64,000 nucleotides of DNA. Origin: Flavobacteriaceae bacterium LYZ1037 (GTDB taxonomy: Bacteria; Bacteroidota; Bacteroidia; Flavobacteriales; Flavobacteriaceae). A model generated the notes under the pieces. That model saw nothing but the letters and a program-made list of their open reading frames with translations, did not search any database and had not been told where the DNA came from. The stretch covers positions 601,272-665,271 of the forward strand of contig QFWS01000002.1 in assembly GCA_003144015.1 (NCBI GenBank). The letters run 5' to 3'. Position 1 is the stretch's first letter. Each line of letters begins with the position of its first letter. Of this stretch, positions 28,082 to 37,202 are shown piece after piece. The position numbers and the translations under genes are program-made.

Positions 28082-28804
28082 ATGGGACAAAAAACAAATC
28101 CAATCGGAAATCGCTTAGGAATTATCAGAGGATGGGAATCTAACTGGTACGGAGGAAACGATTATGGCGACAAACTTGCCGAAGACGATAAGATCAGAAA
28201 ATACGTACATGCACGTTTATCCAAAGCTAGTGTTTCAAGAGTAATTATCGAAAGAACTCTTAAACTTGTAACCGTTACTATCACTACCGCTAGACCTGGT
28301 ATTATTATCGGAAAAGGTGGCCAAGAGGTAGACAAGTTAAAAGAAGAACTTAAGAAAATTACAGGTAAAGAAGTTCAAATAAACATATTTGAAATTAAAA
28401 GACCGGAACTTGATGCGCAATTAGTAGCAGCAAGTGTTGCTCGTCAAATTGAAAATCGTATTTCATATAGACGTGCAATCAAAATGGCAATCGCTGCAAC
28501 TATGCGAATGAATGCAGAAGGAATTAAGATCCAAATTAGTGGTCGTTTAAATGGTGCTGAAATGGCACGTAGCGAACATTATAAAGATGGTCGTATTCCA
28601 TTATCTACATTCAGAGCCGATATTGACTATGCTTTAGTTGAGGCCCATACTACTTACGGTAGATTAGGGATTAAAGTATGGATCATGAAAGGTGAAGTAT
28701 ATGGTAAAAGAGAACTTTCTCCGCTTGTTGGATTATCTAAGAAGCAAGGAAAAGGTGGAGCCGGAGGACGTGGTGGAAATAATAAACCTCGTCGTAGAAA
28801 GTAA
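28082..28804 (+). CDS. rpsC: 30S ribosomal protein S3 (uS3)
   Basis: 240 residues. Begins [20 protein letters not shown]; the KH domain carries [20 protein letters not shown], and the C-terminal domain [21 protein letters not shown]3 lines the mRNA entry tunnel with S4 and S5. The end is a Gly/Arg-rich tail, common in Bacteroidota. Confidence 0.98.
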   Translation: MGQKTNPIGNRLGIIRGWESNWYGGNDYGDKLAEDDKIRKYVHARLSKASVSRVIIERTLKLVTVTITTARPGIIIGKGGQEVDKLKEELKKITGKEVQINIFEIKRPELDAQLVAASVARQIENRISYRRAIKMAIAATMRMNAEGIKIQISGRLNGAEMARSEHYKDGRIPLSTFRADIDYALVEAHTTYGRLGIKVWIMKGEVYGKRELSPLVGLSKKQGKGGAGGRGGNNKPRRRK

Positions 28805-28824
28805 TTTTTTAAAGAACAAGAAAA

Positions 28825-29244
28825 ATGTTACAGCCTAAAAAAACAAAATTTCGTAAGCAACAAAAAGGACGTATGAAAGGAAATGCCGGAAGAGGGCACC
28901 TTTTATCAAGTGGTACTTTTGGTATAAAATCATTAGACACTAGCTTTGTTACTGCACGTCAAATAGAAGCTGCACGTATTGCTGCTACTCGTTATATGAA
29001 AAGAGAAGGGTCGTTATGGATTAAAATATTTCCAGACAAGCCTATTACAAAGAAACCTCTTGAAGTACGTATGGGTAAAGGTAAAGGTGCTGTAGAATAC
29101 TGGGTAGCATCTGTGCTTCCAGGAAGAATATTATTTGAAGTAGGTGGAGTGCCTTTAGACGTTGCAAAAGAAGCATTACGTCTAGCAGCACAAAAACTAC
29201 CAGTTAAAACTAAGTTTATAATTGCTCGAGATTACGAAGCATAA
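28825..29244 (+). CDS. rplP: 50S ribosomal protein L16 (uL16)
   Basis: 139 residues: [30 protein letters not shown] [20 protein letters not shown], and [21 protein letters not shown]16 helps position the A-site tRNA near the peptidyl-transferase centre. Downstream rpmC starts 13 bases after its stop. Confidence 0.98.
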   Translation: MLQPKKTKFRKQQKGRMKGNAGRGHLLSSGTFGIKSLDTSFVTARQIEAARIAATRYMKREGSLWIKIFPDKPITKKPLEVRMGKGKGAVEYWVASVLPGRILFEVGGVPLDVAKEALRLAAQKLPVKTKFIIARDYEA

Positions 29245-29257
29245 TTTATTTGATATT

Positions 29258-29449
29258 ATGAAACAATCAGAAATTAAAGAATTATCTGTAGCTGAGTTAC
29301 AAGAGAAGCTTAGTGAAACTAAAAAGAGTTATTTAGATTTAAAAATGACTCACACAATTTCTCCTTTAGAGAACCCAATTCAATTACGTAACGTTAGAAG
29401 AGACGTAGCTAGAATTGCGACTGAATTAACTAAAAGAGATTTACAATAA
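29258..29449 (+). CDS. rpmC: 50S ribosomal protein L29 (uL29)
   Basis: 63 residues beginning [20 protein letters not shown], with the second helix ending [15 protein letters not shown]. The frame is open upstream to 29222 inside rplP, but the ATG at 29258 gives the family start. L29 lies beside L23 at the tunnel exit. Confidence 0.95.
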   Translation: MKQSEIKELSVAELQEKLSETKKSYLDLKMTHTISPLENPIQLRNVRRDVARIATELTKRDLQ

Positions 29450-29462
29450 TTCTGCCGAAATG

Positions 29463-29720
29463 ATGGAAACAAGAAATTTAAGAAAAGAACGTATAGGAAT
29501 CGTTACTAGTAACAAAATGCAAAAATCAATAGTTGTTGCAGAGGTTAAAAAAGTAAAACACCCTATGTATGGAAAGTTCGTGTTAAAAACAAAGAAATAT
29601 GTGGCGCACGACGAAACAAACGATTGTAATATTGGAGATACTGTAAAGATCATGGAAACAAGACCTATGAGTAAATCTAAATGTTGGAGATTAGTTGAAA
29701 TAATTGAAAGAGCTAAATAA
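29463..29720 (+). CDS. rpsQ: 30S ribosomal protein S17 (uS17)
   Basis: 85 residues, [20 protein letters not shown] then [20 protein letters not shown], the OB-fold signature. Two adjacent ATGs (29460 and 29463) are possible; the second gives the usual length. It binds the 5' domain of 16S rRNA early in assembly. Confidence 0.96.
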   Translation: METRNLRKERIGIVTSNKMQKSIVVAEVKKVKHPMYGKFVLKTKKYVAHDETNDCNIGDTVKIMETRPMSKSKCWRLVEIIERAK

Positions 29721-29722
29721 TT

Positions 29723-30091
29723 ATGATACAAACAGAATCAAGATTAAAGGTAGCTGATAACACTGGAGCAAAAGAAGTATTAACCATACGTGTTCTAGGT
29801 GGAACTAAAAGAAGATACGCTTCTGTAGGTGACAAAATAGTTGTTACAGTAAAAGATGCAACACCTAATGGAAACATTAAAAAAGGTGCTGTTTCTACTG
29901 CAGTAGTAGTACGTACTAGAAAAGAAGTAAGAAGACCAGATGGATCTTATATTAGATTTGATGATAATGCATGTGTTTTATTAAACCCAACGGGTGAAAT
30001 GAGAGGAACTCGTGTATTTGGTCCTGTTGCAAGAGAACTTCGTGATAAACAATTCATGAAGATTGTATCATTAGCACCTGAAGTGCTTTAA
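29723..30091 (+). CDS. rplN: 50S ribosomal protein L14 (uL14)
   Basis: 122 residues, the standard length; [20 protein letters not shown] and the C-terminal [20 protein letters not shown] are diagnostic. L14 forms an intersubunit bridge and is the binding site of the silencing factor RsfS. Two bases after rpsQ. Confidence 0.98.
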   Translation: MIQTESRLKVADNTGAKEVLTIRVLGGTKRRYASVGDKIVVTVKDATPNGNIKKGAVSTAVVVRTRKEVRRPDGSYIRFDDNACVLLNPTGEMRGTRVFGPVARELRDKQFMKIVSLAPEVL

Positions 30092-30102
30092 TACAAAATA
30101 AA

Positions 30103-30414
30103 ATGACAAAGCTTAAAATTAAATCGGGAGATACTATAAAAGTAATAGCTGGAGATCATAAAGGGTCTGAAGGTAAAGTACTTAAAGTATTACTAGATAA
30201 AAACAAAGCGATCGTTGAGGGAGTAAACATGGTTAAGAAACACACAAAACCAAGTGCACAAAATCCTCAAGGTGGAATCGTAGAAAAAGAAGCAGCTATT
30301 CAAATTTCTAACTTATCATTGTTAACTTCAAAAGGAGAAACAACAAGAGTTGGATATAGAATGGAAGGCGATAATAAAGTAAGATTTTCAAAAAAATCAA
30401 ACGAAGTAATATAG
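30103..30414 (+). CDS. rplX: 50S ribosomal protein L24 (uL24)
   Basis: 103 residues. The KOW motif [20 protein letters not shown] is near the N-terminus, followed by [21 protein letters not shown]24 starts assembly of the 50S subunit. Two bases separate it from rplE. Confidence 0.97.
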   Translation: MTKLKIKSGDTIKVIAGDHKGSEGKVLKVLLDKNKAIVEGVNMVKKHTKPSAQNPQGGIVEKEAAIQISNLSLLTSKGETTRVGYRMEGDNKVRFSKKSNEVI

Positions 30415-30416
30415 TT

Positions 30417-30968
30417 ATGGCATATACACCTAGACTTAAAGAAGAGTACAAAAGCAGAATAACTGCAGCTCTTACAGACGAATTTGGTTATAAAAACATC
30501 ATGCAAGTGCCTAAACTTCAAAAGATAGTCTTATCTAAAGGAGTTGGAGCAGCTGTTGCTGATAAAAAATTAATTGATCATGCTATTGATGAATTAACAA
30601 CTATAACTGGACAAAAGACCGTTGCGACTATCTCTAAAAAAGATGTTGCATCATTCAAATTACGTAAAGGGATGCCAATTGGTGCAAAAGTAACTTTACG
30701 TGGTGAAAGAATGTACGAATTTTTAGACCGTTTAATTACTTCAGCCTTACCTCGTGTAAGAGATTTTAATGGAATAAAAGCGACTGGATTTGATGGTAGA
30801 GGAAATTACAACTTGGGTATTACTGAACAAATTATTTTCCCAGAAATCGATATCGATAAGGTGAATAAAATCTCAGGAATGGATATTACATTTGTAACTA
30901 CTGCTGCAACAGACAAAGAAGCAAAATCATTATTAACAGAATTAGGATTACCTTTTCAAAAGAATTAA
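30417..30968 (+). CDS. rplE: 50S ribosomal protein L5 (uL5)
   Basis: 183 residues; segments [20 protein letters not shown] and [20 protein letters not shown] (preceded by FDG) are typical. L5 binds 5S rRNA and touches the P-site tRNA. Normal length, no anomalies. Confidence 0.97.
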   Translation: MAYTPRLKEEYKSRITAALTDEFGYKNIMQVPKLQKIVLSKGVGAAVADKKLIDHAIDELTTITGQKTVATISKKDVASFKLRKGMPIGAKVTLRGERMYEFLDRLITSALPRVRDFNGIKATGFDGRGNYNLGITEQIIFPEIDIDKVNKISGMDITFVTTAATDKEAKSLLTELGLPFQKN

Positions 30969-30971
30969 GAT

Positions 30972-31241
30972 ATGGCTAAAGAATCAATGAAAGCCCGTGA
31001 GGTAAAAAGAGCAAAAACAGTAGCTAAATATGCTGAAAAACGTAAAGCTTTAAAAGAAGCTGGAGATTATGAAGCATTACAAAAGTTACCTAAAAATGCT
31101 TCCCCTGTAAGAATGCACAACCGTTGCAAACTAACAGGAAGACCTAAAGGTTATATGAGAACATTTGGTATTTCTCGTGTTACATTCAGAGAAATGGCCA
31201 ATCAAGGTTTAATACCAGGAGTTAGAAAAGCTAGCTGGTAA
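30972..31241 (+). CDS. rpsN: 30S ribosomal protein S14 (uS14), zinc-free form
   Basis: 89 residues with [20 protein letters not shown] and [20 protein letters not shown]. Only one cysteine is present, so the CxxC...CxxC zinc knuckle of the short S14 form is absent: this is the C-minus long form. It is followed by a 70-base gap with a hairpin before rpsH. Confidence 0.97.
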   Translation: MAKESMKAREVKRAKTVAKYAEKRKALKEAGDYEALQKLPKNASPVRMHNRCKLTGRPKGYMRTFGISRVTFREMANQGLIPGVRKASW

Positions 31242-31260
31242 TATAAAAGAATTATAAACT

Positions 31261-31291
31261 GGTTTTAGGTTTAACAATAAAGTTAAAAACC
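31261..31291 (+). promoter_or_regulatory. Hairpin between rpsN and rpsH
   Basis: TTTAAC (31270-31275) pairs with GTTAAA (31282-31287) around AATAAA, extended by GG (31268-31269) with CC (31290-31291) across a two-base bulge. The gap, 70 bases, is larger than others in the spc part. A bulged helix just before rpsH invites comparison with S8 regulatory sites, but this is inference. Confidence 0.4.
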
Positions 31292-31311
31292 GATTCCGAA
31301 ATTTAATAACT

Positions 31312-31710
31312 ATGAATACAGATCCAATAGCGGATTATTTAACAAGAATTAGAAATGCTGTGCGTGCTAACCACAGAGTAGTAGAAATACCTGCTTCTAA
31401 TTTAAAAAAGGAAATTACTAAAATATTATTCGAACAAGGATATATTTTAAGTTACAAATTCGAAGACAATGCTGTACAGGGAACAATTAAAATTGCTCTT
31501 AAGTACAACAAAGAAACAAAAGAATCTGTAATTAGAAAGATTCAAAGAATAAGTAAACCAGGTTTACGTAAGTATGCAAGTTCTAAAGAATTACCTAGAA
31601 TTTTAAATGGTCTTGGTATTGCTATAGTTTCAACGTCTCATGGCGTAATGACTGGCAAACAAGCTCAAAGAAATAACGTAGGTGGAGAAGTACTTTGTTA
31701 CGTTTACTAA
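31312..31710 (+). CDS. rpsH: 30S ribosomal protein S8 (uS8)
   Basis: 132 residues: [20 protein letters not shown] and the C-terminal [20 protein letters not shown] are diagnostic. S8 binds helix 21 of 16S rRNA, and in E. coli it represses the spc operon through a similar mRNA helix. It follows an unusually long, structured spacer. Confidence 0.98.
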   Translation: MNTDPIADYLTRIRNAVRANHRVVEIPASNLKKEITKILFEQGYILSYKFEDNAVQGTIKIALKYNKETKESVIRKIQRISKPGLRKYASSKELPRILNGLGIAIVSTSHGVMTGKQAQRNNVGGEVLCYVY

Positions 31711-31727
31711 TTAAAAGCGAATAAGAC

Positions 31728-32270
31728 ATGTCAAGAATAGGTAATAACCCAGTAGCAATTCCAGCAGGAATTACAGTTGATATTAACGATAATGTTGTAA
31801 CAGTAAAAGGAAATTTAGGAGAATTATCTCAAGAATATTCTGATGTTACAATTAAAGTTGAAGATGGAAATGTGTTAGTAGAACGCCCTTCAGATTCTAA
31901 AGTACACAAAGGAAAACACGGACTTTACAGATCTCTAATTAATAATATGATTAATGGAGTATCTAAAGGATGGACAAAAGAATTAGAATTGGTTGGTGTT
32001 GGTTATAGAGCATCAAATCAAGGACAAAAATTAGATTTAGCCTTAGGGTTTTCACATAACATTGTTTTAGATATTGCATCTGAAGTTAAAGTGGAAACAA
32101 TTTCTGAAAAAGGAAAAAATCCAATAGTAAAATTAACATCTTCAGACAAACAATTAGTTGGTCAAGTAGCTGCAAAAATACGTGGATTTAGACCACCAGA
32201 GCCTTACAAAGGTAAAGGGGTTAAGTTTGTAGGAGAAGTACTAAGAAGAAAAGCAGGTAAATCAGCTTAA
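31728..32270 (+). CDS. rplF: 50S ribosomal protein L6 (uL6)
   Basis: 180 residues with MSRIGNNPVAIPAGITVDIN and the C-terminal motif RGFRPPEPYKGKGVKFVGEV. L6 consists of two related domains near the factor-binding site. Eighteen bases after rpsH, 10 before rplR. Confidence 0.98.
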   Translation: MSRIGNNPVAIPAGITVDINDNVVTVKGNLGELSQEYSDVTIKVEDGNVLVERPSDSKVHKGKHGLYRSLINNMINGVSKGWTKELELVGVGYRASNQGQKLDLALGFSHNIVLDIASEVKVETISEKGKNPIVKLTSSDKQLVGQVAAKIRGFRPPEPYKGKGVKFVGEVLRRKAGKSA

Positions 32271-32280
32271 TAATTAAGTT

Positions 32281-32637
32281 ATGGCATTAACAAAGAACGA
32301 AAAACGATTAAGAATTAAAAGCAGAATTCGTAAAATAGTTTCAGGAACTGAAGCTAGACCAAGATTATCTGTTTTTAGAAGTAATAAAGAAATTTATGCT
32401 CAAGTAATTGATGACGTATCTGGTAAAACTATCAGTGCAGCATCATCTAGAGATAAAGACATTAGTTCTGCAAAAGGTACCAAATCAGAAATTGCTGGTT
32501 TAGTAGGTAAAGCAGTAGCTGAAAAAGCCCTTAAGGCTGGTGTAGATTCAATCTCTTTTGATAGAGGTGGATACCAATACCATGGTAGAGTAAAATCATT
32601 AGCAGAAGGAGCTAGAGAAGCAGGACTTAAATTCTAA
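32281..32637 (+). CDS. rplR: 50S ribosomal protein L18 (uL18)
   Basis: 118 residues; [38 protein letters not shown] and [20 protein letters not shown] are the family marks. L18 binds 5S rRNA with L5. Confidence 0.97.
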   Translation: MALTKNEKRLRIKSRIRKIVSGTEARPRLSVFRSNKEIYAQVIDDVSGKTISAASSRDKDISSAKGTKSEIAGLVGKAVAEKALKAGVDSISFDRGGYQYHGRVKSLAEGAREAGLKF

Positions 32638-32643
32638 GAAATT

Positions 32644-33168
32644 ATGTATCAGAAATACAAAAGCGCAGAGTTAGTAAAACCAAGTGGATTAGATCTTAAA
32701 GATCGTTTAGTTGGTGTTCAAAGAGTTACAAAAGTAACTAAAGGTGGTAGAGCATTCGGATTTTCAGCAATTGTTGTTGTTGGAGATGAAGCAGGTGTCG
32801 TTGGTTCCGGTTTAGGGAAATCTAAAGACGTAGCTAGTGCTATTGCAAAAGCAGTAGAAGATGCTAAGAAAAATTTAGTACGTATTCCTTTAGTAAAAGG
32901 AACTTTACCACACGAACAAAAAGGTAAATATGGTGGAGCAAGAGTAAATATTATACCTGCAGCACCTGGAACAGGAGTTATTGCTGGAGGTGCTGTGAGA
33001 ACAGTACTTGAAGCAGTTGGAGTACACGATGTATTATCTAAATCTCAAGGTTCTTCAAACCCTCATAATGTTGTTAAAGCTACATTCGATGCATTATTAC
33101 AATTAAGAAATGCTAAAACGATAGCTCGTGATAGAGGTATATCACTAGAAAAAGTTTTTAAAGGTTAA
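32644..33168 (+). CDS. rpsE: 30S ribosomal protein S5 (uS5)
   Basis: 174 residues. The double-stranded-RNA-binding-like N-terminal domain has [20 protein letters not shown], and the C-terminal domain [21 protein letters not shown]5 affects decoding accuracy. Residues of the spectinomycin loop (TKVTKGGR) look standard. Confidence 0.98.
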   Translation: MYQKYKSAELVKPSGLDLKDRLVGVQRVTKVTKGGRAFGFSAIVVVGDEAGVVGSGLGKSKDVASAIAKAVEDAKKNLVRIPLVKGTLPHEQKGKYGGARVNIIPAAPGTGVIAGGAVRTVLEAVGVHDVLSKSQGSSNPHNVVKATFDALLQLRNAKTIARDRGISLEKVFKG

Positions 33169-33180
33169 TAACAGAAAACG

Positions 33181-33360
33181 ATGGCAAAGATAAAAGTAAA
33201 AAAAGTTAAGAGTGCGATCAAGCGTACATTAAGACAAAAGCGTACATTAGAAGCTCTAGGTCTTAAAAAGATTGGTCAAGTAGTAGAGCACGATGCCACA
33301 CCAAATATTCTTGGTATGGTTGCTAAAGTTTCACATTTAGTTTCTGTAGAGGAAGCTTAA
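33181..33360 (+). CDS. rpmD: 50S ribosomal protein L30 (uL30)
   Basis: A 59-residue frame from ATG 33181 to TAA 33360, filling the gap between rpsE and rplO where rpmD belongs. The protein reads MAKIKVKKVKSAIKRTLRQK, then RTLEALGLKKIGQVVEH and NILGMVAKVSHLVSVEEA, all typical of L30. Short genes like this are easily missed by length-filtered gene callers. Confidence 0.97.
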   Translation: MAKIKVKKVKSAIKRTLRQKRTLEALGLKKIGQVVEHDATPNILGMVAKVSHLVSVEEA

Positions 33361-33376
33361 AAATATAACACTGAAA

Positions 33377-33829
33377 ATGGATTTAAGTAATTTAAAACCT
33401 GCAGAAGGTTCAGTTAAAAGTCAAGGAAAACGTATTGGTCGTGGTCAAGGTTCTGGAAAAGGTGGCACAGCAACAAGAGGTCATAAAGGAGCGAAATCTC
33501 GTTCAGGATATTCTAAGAAAATTGGTTTTGAAGGTGGTCAGATGCCTCTTCAAAGACGTGTACCAAAGTTTGGCTTTACTAACATAAATCGTATAGAACA
33601 TCAAGGAATTAATCTTGATACTTTACAACAATTAGTAGACGAAAAGAAAATTAAAGATACTTTAGATTTTGAAACACTTGTTGCTTTAAGATTAGCTAGA
33701 AAAAATGAACTAGTTAAAATTTTAGGAAGAGGCGAATTAAAAGCTAAATTAAAAGTATCTGCTCATAAGTTTACCGCTTCAGCAAAAGCTGCGATTGAAG
33801 CTGCAGGAGGAGAAACTGTAACTTTATAA
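33377..33829 (+). CDS. rplO: 50S ribosomal protein L15 (uL15)
   Basis: 150 residues with MDLSNLKPAEGSVKSQGKRI and the glycine-rich GRGQGSGKGGTATRGHKGAK, plus FEGGQMPLQRRVPKFGF. L15 is a late 50S assembly protein. Fourteen bases before secY, the usual order. Confidence 0.98.
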   Translation: MDLSNLKPAEGSVKSQGKRIGRGQGSGKGGTATRGHKGAKSRSGYSKKIGFEGGQMPLQRRVPKFGFTNINRIEHQGINLDTLQQLVDEKKIKDTLDFETLVALRLARKNELVKILGRGELKAKLKVSAHKFTASAKAAIEAAGGETVTL

Positions 33830-33843
33830 TCACAAACAAGCGC

Positions 33844-35190
33844 ATGAAATTTATAGAGACACTTAAGAATGTTTGGAAAATAGAGGAATTAAGAAACAGA
33901 ATCATTGTAACACTTGGTCTGTTATTAGTTTATCGTTTTGGCGCACAAGTGGTTTTACCTGGTATTGATGCTTCTCAATTAGAGAACCTGCAAAGCAATA
34001 CTGAGTCAGGATTATTAGGATTACTTAATGCATTTACAGGAGGAGCATTTGCTAATGCTTCTGTTTTTGCTTTAGGAATTATGCCTTATATCTCTGCTTC
34101 AATTGTAGTTCAGTTAATGGGAATTGCTATTCCATATTTGCAGAAATTACAAAAAGAAGGAGCTAGTGGTCAAAAGAAAATAACTCAAATTACACGTTGG
34201 TTAACAATTGCCATTTGCTTGGTGCAAGCACCAGGTTATTTAGCTAGTTTACCAACAGCATTTGGTATTCCACAAAGTGCCTTTTTATTAGGTACTGGAG
34301 GATTGTTTTATTTTTCATCTATAGTTATACTAGTTACAGGCTGTATTTTTGCTATGTGGTTAGGAGAAAAAATTACCGATAAAGGTATTGGTAATGGAAT
34401 CTCATTATTAATTATGGTTGGTATTATAGCAACATTACCAAAAGCATTTTTGCAAAATGCATCTTCTAGATTAGAAGGGAATAACGTCATGTTAATTCTT
34501 TTCGAGCTAGTAATCTGGTTAGTCATCATTTTAGCATCAATTATGTTAGTTATGGCTGTTAGAAAAATAGCTGTTCAATATGCTAGAAGAACTGCTTCAG
34601 GAGGTTATGAGAAAAACGTTATGGGCTCTAGACAGTTTTTACCATTAAAATTAAATGCTTCTGGAGTTATGCCAATTATCTTTGCTCAAGCCATTATGTT
34701 TGTGCCAAGTCTAATAGGTGGATCTTCTTTCTTAAAAGATACTGGAGCAGGACAATGGATGCAAACAAATTTTGCTGATATATTTGGATTTTGGTACAAT
34801 TTTGTATTTGCGTTATTAATTATAGTATTTACATACTTTTATACGGCAATTACAGTACCAACAAACAAAATGGCAGACGACTTAAAACGTAGTGGTGGTT
34901 TTATTCCTGGTATTCGACCAGGTGGTGAAACTTCCGAATATTTAGATAAAATAATGTCGCAAATTACATTGCCAGGATCTATATTCTTAGCATTAATAGC
35001 TGTGTTCCCAGCCATTATAGTAAAGCTAATGAGTGTACAATCTGGATGGGCATTGTTTTTCGGAGGAACCTCACTATTAATTATGGTTGGAGTTGCAATT
35101 GATACTATGCAACAAGTAAATTCTTACTTGTTAAATAGACATTATGACGGCTTGATGAAAACAGGTAAAAATAGAAAAGCAGTAGCTTAA
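33844..35190 (+). CDS. secY: Protein translocase subunit SecY
   Basis: 448 residues with ten hydrophobic segments. Motifs: VYRFGAQVVLPGID near the first helix, the plug region GLLNAFTGGAFANASVFALG, and the conserved cytoplasmic loop DDLKRSGGFIPGIRPGGETS that contacts the ribosome and SecA. SecY forms the inner-membrane protein-conducting channel with SecE and SecG. In Bacteroides map follows it; here infA follows directly. Confidence 0.98.
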   Translation: MKFIETLKNVWKIEELRNRIIVTLGLLLVYRFGAQVVLPGIDASQLENLQSNTESGLLGLLNAFTGGAFANASVFALGIMPYISASIVVQLMGIAIPYLQKLQKEGASGQKKITQITRWLTIAICLVQAPGYLASLPTAFGIPQSAFLLGTGGLFYFSSIVILVTGCIFAMWLGEKITDKGIGNGISLLIMVGIIATLPKAFLQNASSRLEGNNVMLILFELVIWLVIILASIMLVMAVRKIAVQYARRTASGGYEKNVMGSRQFLPLKLNASGVMPIIFAQAIMFVPSLIGGSSFLKDTGAGQWMQTNFADIFGFWYNFVFALLIIVFTYFYTAITVPTNKMADDLKRSGGFIPGIRPGGETSEYLDKIMSQITLPGSIFLALIAVFPAIIVKLMSVQSGWALFFGGTSLLIMVGVAIDTMQQVNSYLLNRHYDGLMKTGKNRKAVA

Positions 35191-35202
35191 TTTATATATA
35201 CT

Positions 35203-35418
35203 ATGGCAAAACAAGCAGCAATAGAACAAGATGGAACAATAATAGAAGCATTATCAAATGCCATGTTCCGTGTTGAACTAGAAAATGGTCACATTGTGAC
35301 AGCGCATATATCTGGTAAAATGCGTATGCATTACATAAAATTATTACCAGGAGACAAAGTAAAATTAGAAATGAGTCCTTACGATTTAACTAAGGCTAGA
35401 ATAACTTATAGATACTAA
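35203..35418 (+). CDS. infA: Translation initiation factor IF-1
   Basis: 71 residues, full length: [20 protein letters not shown], then [20 protein letters not shown], the S1/OB-fold core. IF-1 blocks the A site during initiation. It lies 12 bases after secY and 4 bases before rpmJ. Confidence 0.98.
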   Translation: MAKQAAIEQDGTIIEALSNAMFRVELENGHIVTAHISGKMRMHYIKLLPGDKVKLEMSPYDLTKARITYRY

Positions 35419-35422
35419 CAAG

Positions 35423-35539
35423 ATGAAAGTAAGAGCATCAGTTAAAAAAAGAAGTGCAGATTGTAAAATCGTGCGCAGAAAAGGTAGACTTTACGTAATT
35501 AACAAAAAGAATCCTAGATTCAAACAAAGACAAGGATAG
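35423..35539 (+). CDS. rpmJ: 50S ribosomal protein L36 (bL36), zinc-free form
   Basis: A 38-residue frame from ATG 35423 to TAG 35539 between infA and rps[21 protein letters not shown] then [18 protein letters not shown]. Of the four zinc ligands in the classic form (C11, C14, C27, H33), only C14 remains; the others are Ser, Asn and Phe. This C-minus form is what I recall for Bacteroidota and removes a zinc requirement. Confidence 0.97.
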   Translation: MKVRASVKKRSADCKIVRRKGRLYVINKKNPRFKQRQG

Positions 35540-35541
35540 TT

Positions 35542-35916
35542 ATGGCAAGAATTGCAGGTGTAGACATACCAAAAAACAAAAGAGGAGTAATTTCCTTAAC
35601 TTATATCTATGGAATAGGTAGAAGTAGAGCAAAAGAAATTTTAGCAGCAGCTAAAGTTGAAGAAAGTACAAAAGTTCAAGATTGGACAGACGACGAAATT
35701 AGTAATATTCGTGAGGCTGTTGGTTCTTTCACTATTGAAGGAGAATTACGTTCTGAAACACAATTAAACATTAAGCGATTAATGGATATTGGATGTTACA
35801 GAGGGATTCGTCATAGAGCTGGGCTTCCATTAAGAGGGCAACGTACTAAAAACAACTCTAGAACTAGAAAAGGTAGAAGAAAAACTGTTGCCAACAAAAA
35901 AATGGCAACTAAATAA
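35542..35916 (+). CDS. rpsM: 30S ribosomal protein S13 (uS13)
   Basis: 124 residues. [20 protein letters not shown], the helix-turn segment [14 protein letters not shown] and the basic tail [17 protein letters not shown] identify it. S13 contacts the P-site tRNA and L5 across the subunit interface. A 101-base structured gap separates it from rpsK. Confidence 0.98.
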   Translation: MARIAGVDIPKNKRGVISLTYIYGIGRSRAKEILAAAKVEESTKVQDWTDDEISNIREAVGSFTIEGELRSETQLNIKRLMDIGCYRGIRHRAGLPLRGQRTKNNSRTRKGRRKTVANKKMATK

Positions 35917-35918
35917 CA

Positions 35919-35990
35919 AATAGTCTTTAGTCTTTAGACGTTGGAAAGAATCTGTTTGAAATTTAACGGTTTAGGATTCTAGCGACTATT
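35919..35990 (+). promoter_or_regulatory. Structured spacer between rpsM and rpsK
   Basis: AATAGTC (35919-35925) pairs perfectly with GACTATT (35984-35990), and inside it AGAATC (35947-35952) pairs with GATTCT (35975-35980); a small GTC/GAC hairpin lies at 35930-35939. The nested helices span the gap and could form a three-way junction. Possible leader or processing site within the alpha operon. Confidence 0.45.
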
Positions 35991-36017
35991 AACTATTACT
36001 AAAAACTAAAATTAGAT

Positions 36018-36401
36018 ATGGCAAAGTCAAGTACTAAAAAACGTAAAGTTGTAGTAGACGCTGTTGGAGAAGCACACATTACAGCTTCTTTTAACAACAT
36101 TATTGTTTCACTTACCAATAAAAAAGGAGACGTAATATCATGGTCTTCTGCTGGTAAAATGGGATTTAGAGGTTCTAAAAAGAACACCCCTTATGCTGCT
36201 CAATTAGCTGCAGAAGATGCAGTTGGAGTAGCACAAGAAGCAGGATTAAAGAAAGTAAAAGTTTATGTAAAAGGACCTGGAAATGGTAGAGAATCTGCTA
36301 TCCGTTCAATCCATAATGCAGGAATTGAAGTAACAGAAATTATTGATGTTACTCCATTACCACATAATGGATGTCGTCCTCCAAAACGTAGACGTGTATA
36401 A
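36018..36401 (+). CDS. rpsK: 30S ribosomal protein S11 (uS11)
   Basis: 127 residues; [40 protein letters not shown] and the C-terminal [18 protein letters not shown] are diagnostic. S11 lies on the platform near the mRNA exit. It is followed by a strong terminator-like hairpin before rpsD, which is rarely seen between these two genes. Confidence 0.98.
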   Translation: MAKSSTKKRKVVVDAVGEAHITASFNNIIVSLTNKKGDVISWSSAGKMGFRGSKKNTPYAAQLAAEDAVGVAQEAGLKKVKVYVKGPGNGRESAIRSIHNAGIEVTEIIDVTPLPHNGCRPPKRRRV

Positions 36402-36417
36402 TTTATTTTTTATATAG

Positions 36418-36458
36418 AATTAATATCAGCTATTTTTAATAGTTGATATTAATTTTTT
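36418..36458 (+). terminator. Strong hairpin terminator between rpsK and rpsD
   Basis: Seventeen paired bases (36418-36434 with 36438-36454, one G-T wobble), a three-base loop, and six T's at 36453-36458. It should stop or strongly attenuate read-through from the upstream cluster before rpsD-rpoA-rplQ. Confidence 0.75.
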
Positions 36459-36471
36459 ATATGTAAATTTG
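36443..36471 (+). promoter_or_regulatory. Internal promoter for rpsD-rpoA-rplQ
   Basis: TTG at 36443-36445, an 18-base spacer, and TAAATTTG at 36464-36471 match the Bacteroidota consensus. The -33 element lies in the right arm of the terminator hairpin, so terminator and promoter are fused. Transcription would start near 36478, leaving a leader of about 100 bases. Confidence 0.7.
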
Positions 36472-36477
36472 CACTCT

Positions 36478-36575
36478 GAAAAAATAATTAACAAGTATCA
36501 ACGAGAGATTAACGGTTATCGAAGGATAAGATTAAGACCTTAATTCATAATCACTCTCATAACTCAATTTAAGAA
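36478..36575 (+). promoter_or_regulatory. Structured rpsD leader, candidate S4 autoregulatory RNA
   Basis: GAGAG (36503-36507) pairs with CTCTC (36554-36558) and encloses two small hairpins: TTATC/GATAA (36516-36520 with 36525-36529) and ATTAA/TTAAT (36531-36535 with 36540-36544). A closed multi-branch fold just before rpsD resembles ribosomal-protein leader RNAs; I recall that comparative work reported such candidates for S4 in Flavobacteria, but I cannot confirm a match. Confidence 0.5.
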
Positions 36576-37181
36576 ATGGCAAGATATACTGGTCCTAAAA
36601 CTAAAATAGCTCGAAAATTTGGAGAAGCTATTTTTGGAGAAGATAAATCTTTTGAAAAAAGAAATTATCCTCCAGGTCAACATGGTGCAAACAAGCGTCG
36701 TGGAAAAAAATCTGAATATGCAATCCAATTAATGGAAAAGCAAAAAGCAAAATATACTTATGGTGTATTAGAAAAGCAATTCAGAAACATGTTTAAAAAA
36801 GCAACTGCTGCTCCTGGTATTACAGGTGAAGTATTGTTACAACTTTGTGAGTCTAGATTAGACAACGTTGTATTTAGAATGGGAATTTCTCCTTCTAGAT
36901 CTGGCGCAAGACAATTAGTATCTCACAGACACATTACAGTAAATGGAGAAATCGTAAACATCCCTTCTTATCAATTAAAAGCTGGAGATGTCGTTTCTGT
37001 AAGAGAAAAATCTAAATCGCTTGAAGCTATCGATAGATCTTTATCAAATTCAAGTGCAGTTTACGAATGGATTACATGGAATAACGAATTAAAGCAAGGA
37101 ACTTATGTTTCTGTTCCTGCAAGAATTCAAATTCCAGAAAACATAAACGAGCAATTCATCGTCGAATTATACTCTAAATAA
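36576..37181 (+). CDS. rpsD: 30S ribosomal protein S4 (uS4)
   Basis: 201 residues. [40 protein letters not shown], then the S4 RNA-binding domain [20 protein letters not shown] and [21 protein letters not shown]4 starts 30S assembly and in several bacteria represses its own operon. It has a dedicated promoter and structured leader here. Confidence 0.98.
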   Translation: MARYTGPKTKIARKFGEAIFGEDKSFEKRNYPPGQHGANKRRGKKSEYAIQLMEKQKAKYTYGVLEKQFRNMFKKATAAPGITGEVLLQLCESRLDNVVFRMGISPSRSGARQLVSHRHITVNGEIVNIPSYQLKAGDVVSVREKSKSLEAIDRSLSNSSAVYEWITWNNELKQGTYVSVPARIQIPENINEQFIVELYSK

Positions 37182-37202
37182 TAACTGATATAAAAAGCAA
37201 AT

